Source of the DNA: Phocoena phocoena
Lineage: Eukaryota; Chordata; Mammalia; Artiodactyla; Phocoenidae
NCBI RefSeq assembly: GCF_963924675.1
Contig: NC_089226.1
Coordinates: 42,921,124 to 42,985,123 of the forward strand
Direction: 5' to 3'
Length of the DNA stretch: 64,000 nt
Part shown: positions 1 to 12,122 of the stretch, piece after piece
Position numbering within the stretch: position 1 is the stretch's first letter
Layout: the number at the start of each line of letters is the position of its first letter
Position numbers and translations under genes: made by a program
The notes under the pieces: model-generated
The model's input: the letters and a program-made list of their open reading frames with translations, nothing else
What the model was told of the DNA's origin: nothing
Database searches by the model: none

Positions 1-649
1 GATTTGCAAAATGGCTGGTAACAGCAACATAATTTCTTCAGCATATCCAGCTGATGGGAAAATTCCTTCTCCTATCAAAAACTAGTCTTTCCTTGAGTTT
101 GATTGGTTCAGCTTAGCAAAAGGCGGCTCCCAAATCAGTAGCAGCCCCTAGAGAAATGTCTTTTATTAACTGGATTAAACCTGGGTCCCTCAGTCAGTCA
201 CTGAAAAGGGAGATAAAATTACCATGGTTAACTTCAGAATAATCAAAATCAGCTTCCCCTGAGTCACAAGGCTACATAATTAAAGTTTCTGGAACAAAAC
301 TAGGGTTCTGCAGGGAAGAAGGATAAAGTAATTTATCCATTATACTACTTTTTAAATACTTTTTATAAAATACAGGATTTCCTCAGTTCCAGAGAGACTT
401 TTTTCTCAGATCTTAATATCTCTAAAGTTGGGATGCATCTTACAATCAATAGTATATTAAGGTTGAATGGGTAGTGATGTATTTTATCTCTTTTAGGGTG
501 GTATAAAATATAATCTTTCATGTTACAAACAATATATCATTATACATCTCAGGTAATGTGCCATTTTCTTTAAGTATTAAAGAAGGACTAAGGGTCTTTG
601 TTTCAATCATTCAATATGAAAAACAGATACATTTATTCAAAAAATTAAA
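1..649. other. Unique AT-rich DNA, nothing recognised
   Basis: No repeat family, exon-like reading frame or RNA gene is recognised here. The sequence is AT-rich and has no long open frame. Confidence 0.5.
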
Positions 650-765
650 CAGTCTCAAGGACTAGAAAAAAATAACCAGCAGTATAATGTGGATGTGATT
701 GGAGGAAAGAGAAGAATTAGGTCAGAATATCTGAATAAATAATGGAAAAAATTTTCCCAAATTTG

Positions 766-799
<34 letters not shown>

Positions 800-1300
800 T
801 TAAATGTTCAAGAGTCTCAGTAAATCTCAAGCAAGATAAATCCAACAAAAAACACATTTATGTCTGTCATAATCAAACTAATAAAAATCAAAGATAAAGA
901 AAAATATCTGGAAAATAGCCAGAGAAAAGCAATTATATAGCATATACAGGAGATAAAAAAGATGCTACAACTAAAATCTGACTTCTTATCAGGGACAATG
1001 GAGTCCAGAGCATAAGGTAAGAGCATCTTTAAAATGTGAAAAGAAAAAATAAACAAAACAAAAAAACAAAAATATCCTATCAAACCAGAATTTTATATCC
1101 AGTGATACCATCCTCCATAAATATAGGCAATTTCAGGAAAAGGAAAACTAAGGTAATTAGTCCCCAGGAATTCTGTACTATAGGAAAAGCGTAAGAAAGT
1201 TCATCAGAATGGAAAGATGGATCTACAGAAAGGATTAAAAATGATAAATATGTTGCAAATATCGAAGTCTATATACAATTTTCCCTTACTTTTACTTATA
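650..1300 (+). mobile_element. Old L1/HAL1-type ORF1 relic
   Basis: The order of word-level matches follows the C-terminal half of an L1/HAL1 ORF1: a stretch equivalent to the segment on small-molecule-binding helices (around 840-900), the 'sequence before SAETLQARR' region around 975-1015, and the 'YPVISFK' equivalent around 1085-1110. Stops and indels occur in all frames, so it is non-coding. A (CA)n tract has grown inside it. Divergence is much higher than in the L1 at 17 kb, pointing to an early-mammal insertion. HAL1 (an L1 derivative with only ORF1) and a fragment of an ordinary old L1 cannot be told apart here. Confidence 0.6.
769..799. repeat. (CA)n microsatellite
   Basis: An almost uninterrupted CA dinucleotide run of about 15 units, with one TA interruption near its left end. 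It lies inside the degenerate L1/HAL1 ORF1 relic. Confidence 0.95.
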
Positions 1301-1379
1301 TAATTAGTTGTTCTTTTCTCCTAATTTCTTTAACCAAATAAAGTTACCATCATCAATATTAAGAAAAACCAATACCATG

Positions 1380-1790
1380 CATCTTCTGACATGGTACACT
1401 GAGAAGTAAACATCATGACTGTGTCATTTCTGTAAAAAATGTATTACCTGAATCTGAGCATGAGCAAACATCAGACAAAACCAAAATGAGGGACATTCTA
1501 CAGCATAACTAGTCTTTTTCAAAAATATAAAAGTCAGAAAACAAAAACAAAAGCAAAAATAACCAAAGAAATGATAAGAAATTGTTCCAAATTGAGGAGG
1601 AATAAAAATATATTGCAACTAAATGCAATGTATGATCCTTGATTGGATCATGGATTTGGGGGAAAAAATCTCTAAAAAATATTATTGGGACTATTTGAAT
1701 ATGAGTTGTTGATTAGATAATAGCATTTCATCAATACTAATTTTTCTTATTTTGATTTTTTTAAGTATAAATCTGTTCATATCTTCTCCT
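1380..1790 (+). mobile_element. Ancient interspersed repeat, class uncertain
   Basis: The stretch around 1615-1750, with its 'aaatgcaatgtatgatccttg' type phrase followed by 'agattagataatagcatt', matches a repeat I remember from many mammalian genomes that usually ends in an A-rich 3' end. I cannot fix the family. It may be the 3' UTR of the same HAL1/L1 relic just upstream, or a separate element. No coding potential is seen. Confidence 0.4.
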
Positions 1791-1849
1791 TATTTGAAAT
1801 TATCTTTAGGCTTTATTGGTGGTTAAAAAAATAAAATCATTTACATCAT

Positions 1850-2330
1850 CTAAATGTTGTGTTCAGTGTGCTCTGTCTTCTGTTTACTTAGTTTCTTTCA
1901 TATCAGCATCTTGTACACACTTCCAAACACACAAGCATGCCTCACATGTGTACTCTGCCTTTCTCATCATTACCTTTACTTTGTTTCTCAATGATTTTGA
2001 TGTATCAACTGTCCTTTCTTGTTTAGGGTCTTTGCTCCTATCTGATGCCACTTAAAAATTTCACTCCCTCACCCCTACTAATGCTTCAGAACTCACATTA
2101 AAACACCTCTTCCACATAAAAGTCTTGCTTATTCCTTTTGCACACTCTCCTAACATAATGTATATATAACATAACATGTAGAATAATTTTAAGTAAATAA
2201 TCAACTGTGTTGTTAGATGTATATCAGCCCTTCCCACTAGAGTGTACACTTTGTGAGAGTAAGGAATGGGCTATTCCTCTTTATTGCTATATCTCTAATA
2301 CTTAGTTCAATGCTTGGTATATAGACCCAA
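1850..2330 (+). mobile_element. L2 LINE 3' end
   Basis: The pyrimidine-rich stretch at 1970-2130 resembles the L2 segment ending the ORF2 region. It is followed at 2230-2330 by the typical L2 3' terminus: a 'cccactagagtgtacactttgtgag'-like phrase, then 'tacttagttcaatgcttggtatatag'. L2 is a CR1-clade LINE dead for about 100 million years, and the divergence here fits that. Confidence 0.65.
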
Positions 2331-5246
2331 TATTTTTGTTTTATGAGTATACAGGGAACAATGTGTAATAAGTGTGGAAAGGAACAAGTATAGGTGAGTG
2401 TTGTTGGTATATAGAGAAAAATTGAAGAAGCCCTTAAGTGTCTCCTGGACTTCTAACTTCCTTCTAATGAAAGTGATTGCAGATATTGACACCTAAGAAA
2501 AATTGGTTTCATTTTGCATCATGAGATTATGTTTCAAGAGCCTCAGCTTATTGACCGATGGTTCACACTCTAACAAAAGGCATGCCCCTAGGGGTTAGAA
2601 AAAATGGAAAGTTTCTAATTTTTGAGATGACCCCGAGTGTAAATGCTGTACGTTACTTCTATACTGGGTTCTATACTGAATGATGATTGATTGAACTAAT
2701 ATCTTTCTTACTTGGATAGGAGTCCAAATGTCAGATAGACAGATAGAGATATAAAGATCATTTTGAAAGAATGGTAGTCATTGTAGAAGAAGATATAGAA
2801 AAGAAAAACAGAAAATTAGATAGAATAGCATATTACTGAGAATATCAGTCCTTAGAATGACAGTCTTGAGAATAAGGAAAAACAGATGTCTTTTCTTACA
2901 GGTGACAGACAAGATAGCACTACAACAGGATTCCTGGTCTTTCCTATCATATATTGAAAGGCAGGGATTCACCCTACTCTTCTACTTAAGACCTAGCTGT
3001 GTGGCTGCTGACATGATTTCTTTTGTTTCTTTATTTCATGTCCATCCTTATAATCAACCATCACTACCTTGGGTAATTTGATTGTGTGCCTCTTACTTCT
3101 GGCAGATCTTTTCAGAGAGAAAAATAAAAATTGTAAACTGTATTCTAAGGTCAGCCAGATAGCCAGCAATGATAATCTTATATCAGGATGCTGATTTATA
3201 TTCCTATTGTACAATTTTACCATTTATCTTGGGTAGGATTTCCTTTAATGAAAATCAATTTTTGCTCATACATAAGTAAAAAAAAGTGTGTTAATCTCCA
3301 TGAGTACCATTAGTGTTTTATGCATTTCTAAGTTTACTACAGTTTTCCAAACTTACAATATTAAAATAACTTGAAAATAATTATTAACTACACAAAATTA
3401 CAAACAGAATTATTTACATTCAACAGATTATCAAGCACATTAGATAACTTACCTAACAATTGCCCTATAATCAAATTCATACTATAGTAAATTAAATAGA
3501 ATATTCAATCATGGAAATTCACACACATGCATACAAAAACATGCTTTTACAATAATCTGTGATATCTTAGACTGAAAGATTGCATTAAATTCACTCAGCT
3601 ATTATATTTTATCATAAAACATTCGAAAGCTGTAAAGTTTGTCAGATCTGAGCTCAGTATTATCTTAAAAGGACCCTACATATTTTATGAAGGGAATTTT
3701 ATCACTCATACTTTGTTCAGTATATGTGTTGGGAAGAGCTTAACAAATTTTACAGAACAGTGCACTAACACAATGATTTCAATTAAATAAATGTGTTAGA
3801 ACAATGACACATGTTAATGTTGTCCTACATATCTTTTCATGAAGAAAAAGTTTAATGTTCAATTTAGGGTCAAGATCTCTGAAGGCACTGAAAAGTTGTT
3901 TGTTTGAAATGTGTAACTGGTGATTATACAACCAGTAAAGCAGCAATTCCCAGTCATTAAGGAGATTATAACCTACCACAAATAATCTTGATATGGGACA
4001 AAAAATTAAAAAAAAATCTTATCCAGGCCTTAGGACCCCCATAGTAAATCCCATCAGATACCTGGTCAAGAAAGCCAAATCTTTAACATTGACAAAGTTT
4101 TATTAAAGGAGCCTAGACCCTCAAATGAATTGCTGACAGAAGAAGATGCTTGAATCAAATAAGAACATCTCTTATTTACCCTGTCTTATTTCCTTATTAC
4201 CTTTGGGCAACATTCCTCTGTACGTTGCCAAACCTTCCGCTGAGGTATGTCACATCCTTTTGTGCTGGTACAGCTGTGTCTGCTCAGTTACCTAATGTAT
4301 AGACTGGGTTTTAGATCCATGTCCATTTATGATCCATTTTCATTGCGTGATCTTTAAATGTTTTGATGTGTAACTTCAAAAGAAAAGAAAAAGGATACAA
4401 ATATTTTAAAATACATTTCAAAATTTTGAGGTGCTAACTTAATTATGATATTTATAGGTATCCCATGGTACACTTAATAATTATTACGTTTTTGTTTTAT
4501 AACAAAATATAGTAAAATAGCCCATTTTATATCAAGTAATACTTAGTGTACCTGGCTTTGGATGGAATATTCTGATGTCCTTATAATGCTGTGGCTTAAC
4601 ATTTGTTACATACGAATGTTTTGATAGAAATATGTTGTTATATTCTCAAATAACAAAAAAGGACCGTTAGCTTAGAAGTGTTTCAGGAAATAGACCCTAA
4701 TTATTCCATAACAGAATAATATAAAAATAGTGAATAGGTAGCAGGATATATTGGTGAATTTCTATTTGTGGGTACAATGGAATATAATAGTGTCAACATT
4801 TCAAAGAATCAGACAGAAAGGTATGAATAGAAAGTAATATGATGAAAATTGGTAAAAGGGATTTTTGGAAACACCAATTCATTCTTTCCTAATCCCTTCT
4901 GTGTTGTGAAATAGTGACATGTAACCACCAAGTGTTTTAATTTTTTACTGTGGCAAAGTGAATTATTTGATAAAAACAATTGAGTTTTTCCCCCAGAGCA
5001 AGCACAAAATAATGATCTCCGTTATGAAATTGATTACAAATGCAGTTGATACCAGAAAACTACATCACCTCATTCAAATTTATAATCTCAAAAATTGAGA
5101 GAAGAGTGGACTTTTAGCTCTAGGAAGAATTACTTCATCAAATCACACATTTAAATGTCCTAAAAGATCAAATCAAATTGCATGGAAAAATAAAATTACC
5201 AAGTCTGCATCATAGATGATATTTCTTTACAAAGGAGGTGAGAAAT
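2331..5246. other. 2.9 kb with no recognised element
   Basis: AT-rich sequence with only short open frames, none over about 76 codons. No splice-flanked exon, SINE, LINE or LTR signature was recognised. Very old repeats may be hidden by divergence. Confidence 0.5.
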
Positions 5247-5294
5247 ACATTACCAGTAGCTTCCTTTTCTACATTACCAGTAGCTTCCTTTTCT
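5247..5294. repeat. Perfect 24-bp tandem duplication
   Basis: A 24-bp unit starting 'acattaccagtagcttcc' occurs twice head to tail with no mismatch (5247-5270 and 5271-5294). It lies about 55 bp upstream of the long CHR SINE. The identity of the copies suggests a recent replication-slippage event. Confidence 0.95.
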
Positions 5295-5349
5295 TCTAAA
5301 AACTTCTAAAGTTCTTCTTAACTTTATCTTGTTAAAGTTGTCAATTTTT

Positions 5350-5704
5350 AAGAATAGTTTGAGGGACTTCCCTGGTGGTGCAATGGTTAAGAATCTGCTT
5401 GCCAATGCAGGGGACACAGGTTAGATCCCTGGTCCGGGAAGATCCCACATGCTGGGGAGCAGCTGAGCCCATGCACCACAACTACTGAGCCTGCGCTCTA
5501 GAGTCCACGTGCTGCACCTATTGAAGCCCACGTGCCTAGAGCCTGTGCTCAGCAACAAGAGAAGCCACCACAATGGGAAGCACCCTCATTGCAATGAAGA
5601 GTAGCCCCAACTCGCCACAACTAGAGAAAGCCTGTGTGCAGCAATGAAGACCCAATGCAGCCAAGACTAAAATAAATAAATTAAAAACAAAAAGAACAGT
5701 TTGA
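5350..5704 (+). mobile_element. CHR-type tRNA-Glu SINE, long form
   Basis: The head reads 'cttccctggtggtgcaatgg', the tRNA-Glu-derived pol III promoter region of cetartiodactyl CHR SINEs. Unlike the other copies it continues for about 330 bp through a second half with 'gaagcccacgtgcctagagc' and 'gcaatgaagacccaatgcag', and ends in an A-rich 'aataaataaattaaaaacaa' tail. It is flanked by a 13-bp TSD (5350-5362 and 5692-5704) with one mismatch. This longer architecture is older than the short form found ten times in the window. Mobilisation was by L1 machinery. It has no coding function; the frames crossing it are incidental. Confidence 0.88.
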
Positions 5705-5989
5705 ATGACAAAAGGGGAGTGTAAGTTAGAAAGCTGGTGGAATAATTGACTGAAAGGGATGGAGAAGCCTGGTTTGGAAAAGTATAAAGTAAGCTGGCAT
5801 ATAGGAAACATTAGAAAAGTGATATATCTGAGGACTCTTTTAATAATGTTTCATAATTGTAATAATGATAATAATTCATGCTATTTTATACGTAAGTGCC
5901 CTGAACATACTGTCTGTAATAAAAAGCTTTATTTCTGGAAACATAAAAAAAGCAATAGAGTGTATTTTGGAATTATTCTAACAAAAATG
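5705..5989. other. Unique AT-rich spacer
   Basis: Nothing recognised between the long CHR SINE and a MIR-like relic. Confidence 0.45.
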
Positions 5990-6180
5990 GCACCTACATT
6001 TTACTGAACACTCACTGAATGAAGTCACTTTGTATCTTTTCTTTTCACAACAAACTACAAGTTAGTATCAGTGTTCAAGTACACCACAAAGTCCAAATTG
6101 CTAGAAATGTCCATGGCTGGGATTTAAAACCAGATAGTCTGGTTTAGAAATCTGTGTCCTTTCCACAAGTCTGTATTGTC
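5990..6180 (-). mobile_element. MIR-like SINE relic
   Basis: Read on the minus strand the order of motifs fits MIR: the segment near 6120-6175 ('gggatttaaaaccagatagt', then 'ctggtttagaaatctgtgtc') corresponds to the tRNA-derived/core part, and 5995-6060 to the 3' end. Strongly diverged. Confidence 0.5.
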
Positions 6181-6512
6181 ATTAAACTATAGGTTTCTCT
6201 ATGTCAACATAGAGACACCTAGAAGGCAAGACTCAAAAAACATTTATGTGGGTCAAATAATTGCAGTTCAGGGCAGGTTCAGATATCAACCCAAACCATG
6301 TCCCACTAAGGAGTAAAAGTCAGGGGCTTTTAAAGGTAATAAGGGAGGTTTGACTCACAAAGCATTTAAATTGGAGTTGGAAGAAGAAACTCCTCTTGGC
6401 GAAACATGATTGATTGCTCAGGCTATCACTAGAGAGAGTTAAATTTCATTAACTGGACAAGTTGCAGGTGTTCTTGCAGAGACCTCAGAATATTTGTGGT
6501 TTGGCCCATTTC
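6181..6512. other. Unique spacer
   Basis: About 330 bp with no recognised repeat or gene. Confidence 0.45.
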
Positions 6513-6843
6513 AAAAGTTCATGGTTCTTTCTGACTTACTTCACTCTGTATGACAGACTCTAGGTCCATCCACCTCACTACAAATAACTCAATTTTGTTT
6601 CTTTTTATGGCTGAGTAATATTCCATTGTATATATGTGCCACATCTTCTTTATCCATTCATCTGTTGATGGACACTTAGGTTGCTTCCATGTCCTGGCTA
6701 TTGTAAATAGAGCTACAATGAACATTTTGGTACATGACTCTTTTTGAATTATGGTTTTCTCAGGTTATAAAGCAGAAACTAACACACCATTGTAAAGCAA
6801 TTATACTCTGATAAAGATGTTAAAAATAAAAGTTCATGGTTCT
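6513..6843 (+). mobile_element. Short L1 with inverted 5' part (twin priming)
   Basis: A perfect 16-bp TSD 'aaaagttcatggttct' brackets the insert (6513-6528 and 6828-6843). Its left part (6529 to about 6764) is L1 ORF2 C-terminal sequence in reverse orientation; read on the minus strand it encodes IKKMWHIYTMEYYSAIKRN followed by the FVVRWMDLESVIQSEVSQK block. Its right part (about 6765-6827) is the L1 3' end in forward orientation, with 'gcagaaactaacacaccatt' and an A-rich tail. The 3' UTR segment between the two parts is missing. Opposite orientations sharing one TSD are diagnostic of twin priming during target-primed reverse transcription. The subfamily matches the L1s at 8.8 and 17 kb. Confidence 0.93.
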
Positions 6844-6959
6844 ACCTGGTGAGGACGTGGGTATGGTCCACCTTCTTAATGGCCTCTTAGCTCTATTTTA
6901 AAACCTTTTGATATAAGTACTCATGTACTCATTGACACATGCATGTCAATTATTATATT

Positions 6960-7100
6960 CCTTATATATTACTGTGTCTATTTTATATTAACATTTGACC
7001 CTATTAACAACCTTATGAGAAAGACTCTACTGTTATGCCCATTTTACAGATCAGGAAATGAAGGTGCACAGAGTGGGGAACATAGAGCGTCTTTGGAAGT
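6960..7100 (-). mobile_element. MIR SINE fragment
   Basis: The phrase 'cccattttacagatcaggaa' near 7038 followed by 'gaaggtgcacagag' is the reverse complement of the well-known MIR 3' region. Confidence 0.65.
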
Positions 7101-7406
7101 TCTTTTAGGGCATTAATTATTGTTTTATATAAATAAGCAATTCTCTTTCACTTTGCAGTTTATCATGGGCAGAACTGGACAAGTGACTTCTAGGAATCCA
7201 AAGCTGATTTTTTTGGGTCTATTACAGACTAATCCTATTCTAAGAAAGCCAAAGACATGATCATGCAGTTAAAGACTGAATCTTTGCATTCCCAAGACTG
7301 AATATTTTTTTAACAAGTGACATATTATATAGTATAATATAACTATGGTTACCTATCAGTTTATCAAACACTGAGGGAAGCAAAGGAAAAACAAAAGTTA
7401 ATGGTT
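7101..7406. other. Unique spacer
   Basis: About 300 bp with no recognised repeat or gene. Confidence 0.45.
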
Positions 7407-7613
7407 GGGGCTTCCCTGGTGGCACAGTGGTTGAGAGTCTGCCTGCCGATGCAGGGGACACGGGTTCGTGCCCCGATCTGGGAAGATCCCATATGCCGTG
7501 GAGCAGCTGGGCCTGTGAGCCATGGCCACTGAGCCTGTGCGTCCGGAGCCTGTGCTCCACAATGAGAGAGGCCACAACAGTTAGAGGCCCTCATACCTCC
7601 AAAAAAAAAAAAA
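7407..7613 (+). mobile_element. CHR SINE, short form (copy 2)
   Basis: A complete short CHR element: a tRNA-Glu-like head 'ttccctggtggcacagtgg', a B-box-like 'acgggttcgtgcccc', a 'gagccatggccactgagcct' body and a 13-base A tail. A clear TSD could not be assigned. The small open frames across it, on both strands, recur in every copy and are features of the SINE consensus, not genes. Confidence 0.93.
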
Positions 7614-8083
7614 TAGAGTTTATTTAAGCTATAAATGCAAGTATACTAATCAATTTTACCTTAGATATTTTATTTGTCACAAATGGAGCTAGAAGTTGTT
7701 GAACTTTATAAAAACTCTTCTATCAGATTTTGCCATTTCAACATAAGTATTCAAGACTATAAAAGAATGATAACCATAAACTGTATGTAAAAATAAAATT
7801 TGACATATAGTCTTTATAATTTTATTTTCAATTTTTAGTGTTAAGCAAATATGCAAAGTATTGATAGTTTTCCTCAGAAAAGCTGCTGAGAATAAACAGG
7901 AATCACCACCCATTCCTGCCCCTCATGCTTCCTTTCTTCACAATCAATGAGTACATTACCTGTCAAATCTGGTATTTCTGAAAGCTCATTTAAAAAGAGG
8001 TGTATTTTGTTCATTTTTATGGAAAGGAAGAAAGAGAATGAGATCTATTTCATGTTATCTAATGTATTATATTTTTTATGCAG
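7614..8083. other. Unique spacer
   Basis: No repeat or gene recognised. Confidence 0.45.
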
Positions 8084-8190
8084 ATAATAGTATGATTACC
8101 TACATAATATTATATTTCTGAGGATTAAATGTGGCAAATATACAACACCCAATTTGTAGCATACAGTAAACATTCAATACCTGTTAGAAA
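8084..8190 (+). mobile_element. MIR SINE 3' part
   Basis: 'gataatagtatgattaccta', 'gaggattaaatgtggcaaat' and 'catacagtaaacattcaata' appear in MIR order at MIR spacing. The adjoining 8205-8315 may be a second, reversed MIR relic but is too diverged to be sure. Confidence 0.65.
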
Positions 8191-8824
8191 TCAGATTAGC
8201 CAACAAATATTAGTTACATAATAGCACTTTACTATGTGCTAAAGAGTCAGAACAGAGCAAATGCACATTATTAGTATTATTATCTAATGCTCACAGTCTT
8301 CCTCATAGCAGTCATACTGAAGCTTTAAAAATAAAAGTCATGTTAAGTGTTGAGAGAAACTGAAGAAGTCCTAAATAAATGGAGAACTATAATGTGATAT
8401 TGAGATGACTCAATATTGTTAAGCCTCTGATTGCTTCTCAGAGGGCATAGCCTTGGGTATTTCCAAAGTTACCCTTGAATTAAAGTGGTTTTGATAAGAC
8501 TTCCTTTGAGTTTCTCTAACTACACTCAGATCTTAAGCTCCACTAATTGCTAGGTGATTTCTCTATTGTTTTCAGCATTTTCCTGGGGCACAAATTGATT
8601 CACAGAGTAATCAGAACAAATCCATTTCCTTTAAAGAATAGTTTCTGAGGTCGATGTTGGATATTTTCTGACCCACAAGTATTTTCCCAAACTCTTTCTC
8701 CCCATTTCTGCCTGAAACACCAATTGGTGTGTAAATAGTTTAGCCTCCATTCCAATGAATCTAGCAGTTTTCTCCCTGCTAGATTGGGGTCCCAGTAGTC
8801 TCAGCATTGTCAGAGCACAGCACC
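8191..8824. other. Mostly unique DNA
   Basis: Apart from a doubtful reversed MIR relic near 8205-8315, nothing is recognised. Confidence 0.4.
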
Positions 8825-11800
8825 CAAATTAGAGGAAATAACTGTAAAAACCAGAAATACATGGAGGCTAAACAGTGCCTGACTAAATAACAAAGAAATA
8901 ACTGAAGAAATCAAATAAGAAATAAAAAAATACATAAAAACAAATGTCAATGAAAATACAATGTCCCAAGACCTATGAGACACAGCAAAAGCAGTTCTAA
9001 GAGGGGAGTTTATAGCAATTCAATTTCACCTCAAGAAACAAGAAAAACTCAAATAAACAATTTAACCTTACATCTAAAGCAACTAGAGAAAGAAAAATGA
9101 AGAAAACCCAAAGTCAGTAGAAGGAAAGAAATCATGAAGATCAAAGCAGAAATAAATGAAATAGAAATGAAGAAATAGTAGCAAAGATCAATAAAACTAA
9201 AAGCTGGTTTTTTGAGAAGATAAACAAAACTGATAAACACTTAGCCAGACTCATCAAGAAAAAAAGAGAGAGGAACAAAATCAATAAAATTCGAAATGAA
9301 AAAGGAGATATCACAACTGACATTGCAGAAATATAAAGGATTATAAGAGACTACTATTAACAACTACATACCAATAAAATGGACAACCATGATGAAATGG
9401 ACAAATTCTTGGAAAGGTACAATTTTCCAAGACTGAACCAGGAAGAATTAGAAAACATAAACAAATCTATCACAAGTAATTAAATTGAAACGGAAATTAA
9501 AAATCTTCCAACAAACAAAAGTCCAGGACCAAATGGCTTCACAGGCAAATTCTATCAAACATTTAGAGGAGAGTTAACACCCATCTTTCTCAAACTCTTC
9601 CAAAAAATTTCAGAGGGAAGAACAACCCAAATTCATTCTATGAAGCCACCATCACCCTGATACCAAAACCAGAAAAAGATGCCACAAAAAAAGAAAATTA
9701 TAGACCAATATTACTCTGACCATAGATGCAAAAATCCTGAACAAAATACTAACAAACAGAATCCAACAACGTATTAAAAGGATCATACACCAAGATCAAA
9801 TAGGATTTACCCCAGGGATACAAGGACTCTTCAGTATATGCAAATCAATCAATGTGATACATCATATTAACAAATTAAGGAATAAAAACCATATGAGCAT
9901 CTCAATAGATGTGGAAAAAGCTTTTGACAAAATTCAACACCCATTTATGATAAAAACTCTCCAGAAAATGGGCATAGAGGGAATCTACATCAACATAATA
10001 AAGGTCATATATGACAAACCCACAGCAAACATCATACTCAATGGTGAAAAACTGAAAGTATTCTCACTAAGATCAGGAGAAAGACAAGGTTGCCCTCTCT
10101 CATCACTCTTACACAATATAGTTTTGGAAGTCCTAGCCATGGCAATCAGAGAGGAAAAAGAAATAAAAGGAACACAAACTGGAAAAGAAGAAGTAAACTG
10201 TCACTGTTTGCAGATGACATGATACTCTACATAGAAAATCCTAAAGATGCCACCAGAGAACTGCTAGAACTAATCAATGAATTTGGTAAGGTTGCAGAAT
10301 ACAAAATTAATTCACAGAAATCTCTTGCATTCCTATACCAATAAAAAATCAGAAATTAAGGAAAAAATCCCATTTACCATTGCAACAAAAAGAATAAAAT
10401 ATCTAGGAATAAACCTACCTAAGGAGGCAAAAGACTTGCACTCAGAAAACTATAAAACACTGATGAAAAAATAAAAAATGACGTAAACACATGGAGAAAT
10501 ATACAATGTTTTTGGATTCGAAGAATCAATATTGTGAAAATGGCTATATGACCCAAAGCAATCTACAGATTCAATGTAATCCCTATCAAATGACCAATGG
10601 CATTCTTCACACAATTGGAACAAAATATTTTACAATTTGTATGGAAACACCAAAGACCCTAAATAACCAAAGCAATCTTTTTTATTTAAATTTAATTTAA
10701 TTTATCTTTTTATACATCAGGTTCTTATTAGTCATCCATTTTATACACATCAGTGTATACATGTCAATCCCAATCTCCCAATTCATTACACCACCCCCCC
10801 TGCCCCAACCACCGCCACTTTCCCCCTCTGGTGTCCATAAGTTTGTTCTCTACATCTGTGTCTCAATTTCTGCCCTGCAAACTGGTAATCTTGAGAAAAA
10901 AAAAAATGGAGCTAGAGGAATCATGCTCCCTGACTTCAAACTATACTATAAAACTACAGTAATCAAGAAAATATGATACTGGCACAAAAACAGAAATATA
11001 GATCAATGGTACAGGATAGAAAGTCCAGAGATAAACCCACATACATATGGTCAAAAGAGGCAAAAACATACAACAGAAAAAGATAGCCTCTTCAATAAGT
11101 GATGCTAGGAAAACTGTACACCTACATGTAAAAGAATGTAATTAGAACACTATAAAAGAAACACAACATACAGAAAAATAAACTCAAAATGGATTAAAGA
11201 CCTAAATGTAAGACCAGACACTATAAAACTCTTAGAGGAAAACAGGAAAAACACTCTTTGACATAAACCACAGCAATATATTTTTTGACCTGCCTCCTAG
11301 AGTCATGGAAATAAAAACAAAAATAAACAAATGGGACCTAATGAAGCTTAAAGGCTTTTTCACAGCAAAGGAAACCATAAACAAGACAAAAAGACAACCA
11401 TCAGAATGGGTGAAAATATTTGCAAATGAAACAACAGACAAAGGATTAATCTCCAAAATATACAAACAGCTCATGGAGCTCAATATCAATAAAACAAATA
11501 ATTCAGTTAAAAAATGGGCTGAAAACCTAAATAGACATTTCACCAAAGAAGATGTATAGAGGGCCAAGAGACTCATGAAAAGATGCTCAACATCACTAAT
11601 TATTAGAGAAATGCTAATCAAAACTACAATCAGGTATCACCTCACACTGGTCAGAATGGCTACTATCAAAAAATCTAGAAACAATAAATGCTGGAAAGGG
11701 TGTGGTGAAAAAGGAACCCTCCTGCACTGTTCATGGGAAAGTAAATTGATACAACCACTATGGAGAACAGTATGGAGGTTCCTTAAAAAACTAAAAGTAG

Positions 11801-12122
11801 AACTACCATATGACCCAGCAATCCCACTACTGGACATATACCCTGAGAAACCCATAATTCAAAAAGAGACATGTACCACAATGTTCATTGCAGCACTATT
11901 TACAACAGCCAGGACATGGAACAAACCTAAATGTCCATCAACAGATGAATAGATAAAGAGCATGTGGCACATATATACAATGGAATATTACTCAGTCATA
12001 AAAAGAACTGAAATTGAGTTACTTGTAGTAAGCTGGATAGACATAGAGTCTGTCATACAGAGTGAAGTAAGTCAGAAAGAGAAAAACAAATACCATATGC
12101 TAACATATATATATGGAGTCTA
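8825..12122 (+). pseudogene. L1 ORF2 remnant (endonuclease end, RT, C-terminal)
   Basis: ORF2p normally has an N-terminal endonuclease, a reverse transcriptase (RT) and a cysteine-rich C-terminal part. Here only fragments stay open: 9854-10222 carries RT motif A ([10 protein letters not shown]) and the RQGCPLS block; 10090-10344, in another frame, carries the catalytic FADD at 10207-10218; 11305-11559 and 11575-11952 hold the C-terminal region ending in [13 protein letters not shown]. At least one frameshift lies near 10190 between motif A and FADD, and stops occur throughout. Catalytic residues persist, but no continuous protein could be made. Confidence 0.92.
10680..10884 (-). mobile_element. 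L1 3'-UTR fragment nested in L1 copy A
   Basis: The reverse complement reads as L1 3' UTR ('ggtgtccat' block near 10830, 'gattgggattgacatgtata' equivalent around 10760, 'taagaacctgatgtata' equivalent near 10725) and ends in an A/T-rich tail. It is flanked by 8-bp direct repeats, 'gcaatctt' (10672-10679) and 'gtaatctt' (10885-10892), and interrupts the host L1 exactly where copy B reads straight through. It stops before the terminal part of the usual 3' UTR, so it came from a transcript ending early or a subfamily with a shorter 3' end. The run of C at about 10794-10800 lies inside it. Confidence 0.85.

Noticed and set aside
7427..7627. Recurrent small open frames such as those with AGDTGSCPDLGRSHMP-type peptides
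   Set aside because: The same peptides recur at every CHR SINE on either strand (7.4, 14.2, 24.3, 38.4, 39.9, 54.4, 55.4, 57.2, 58.6, 62.0 kb); they come from the SINE consensus.
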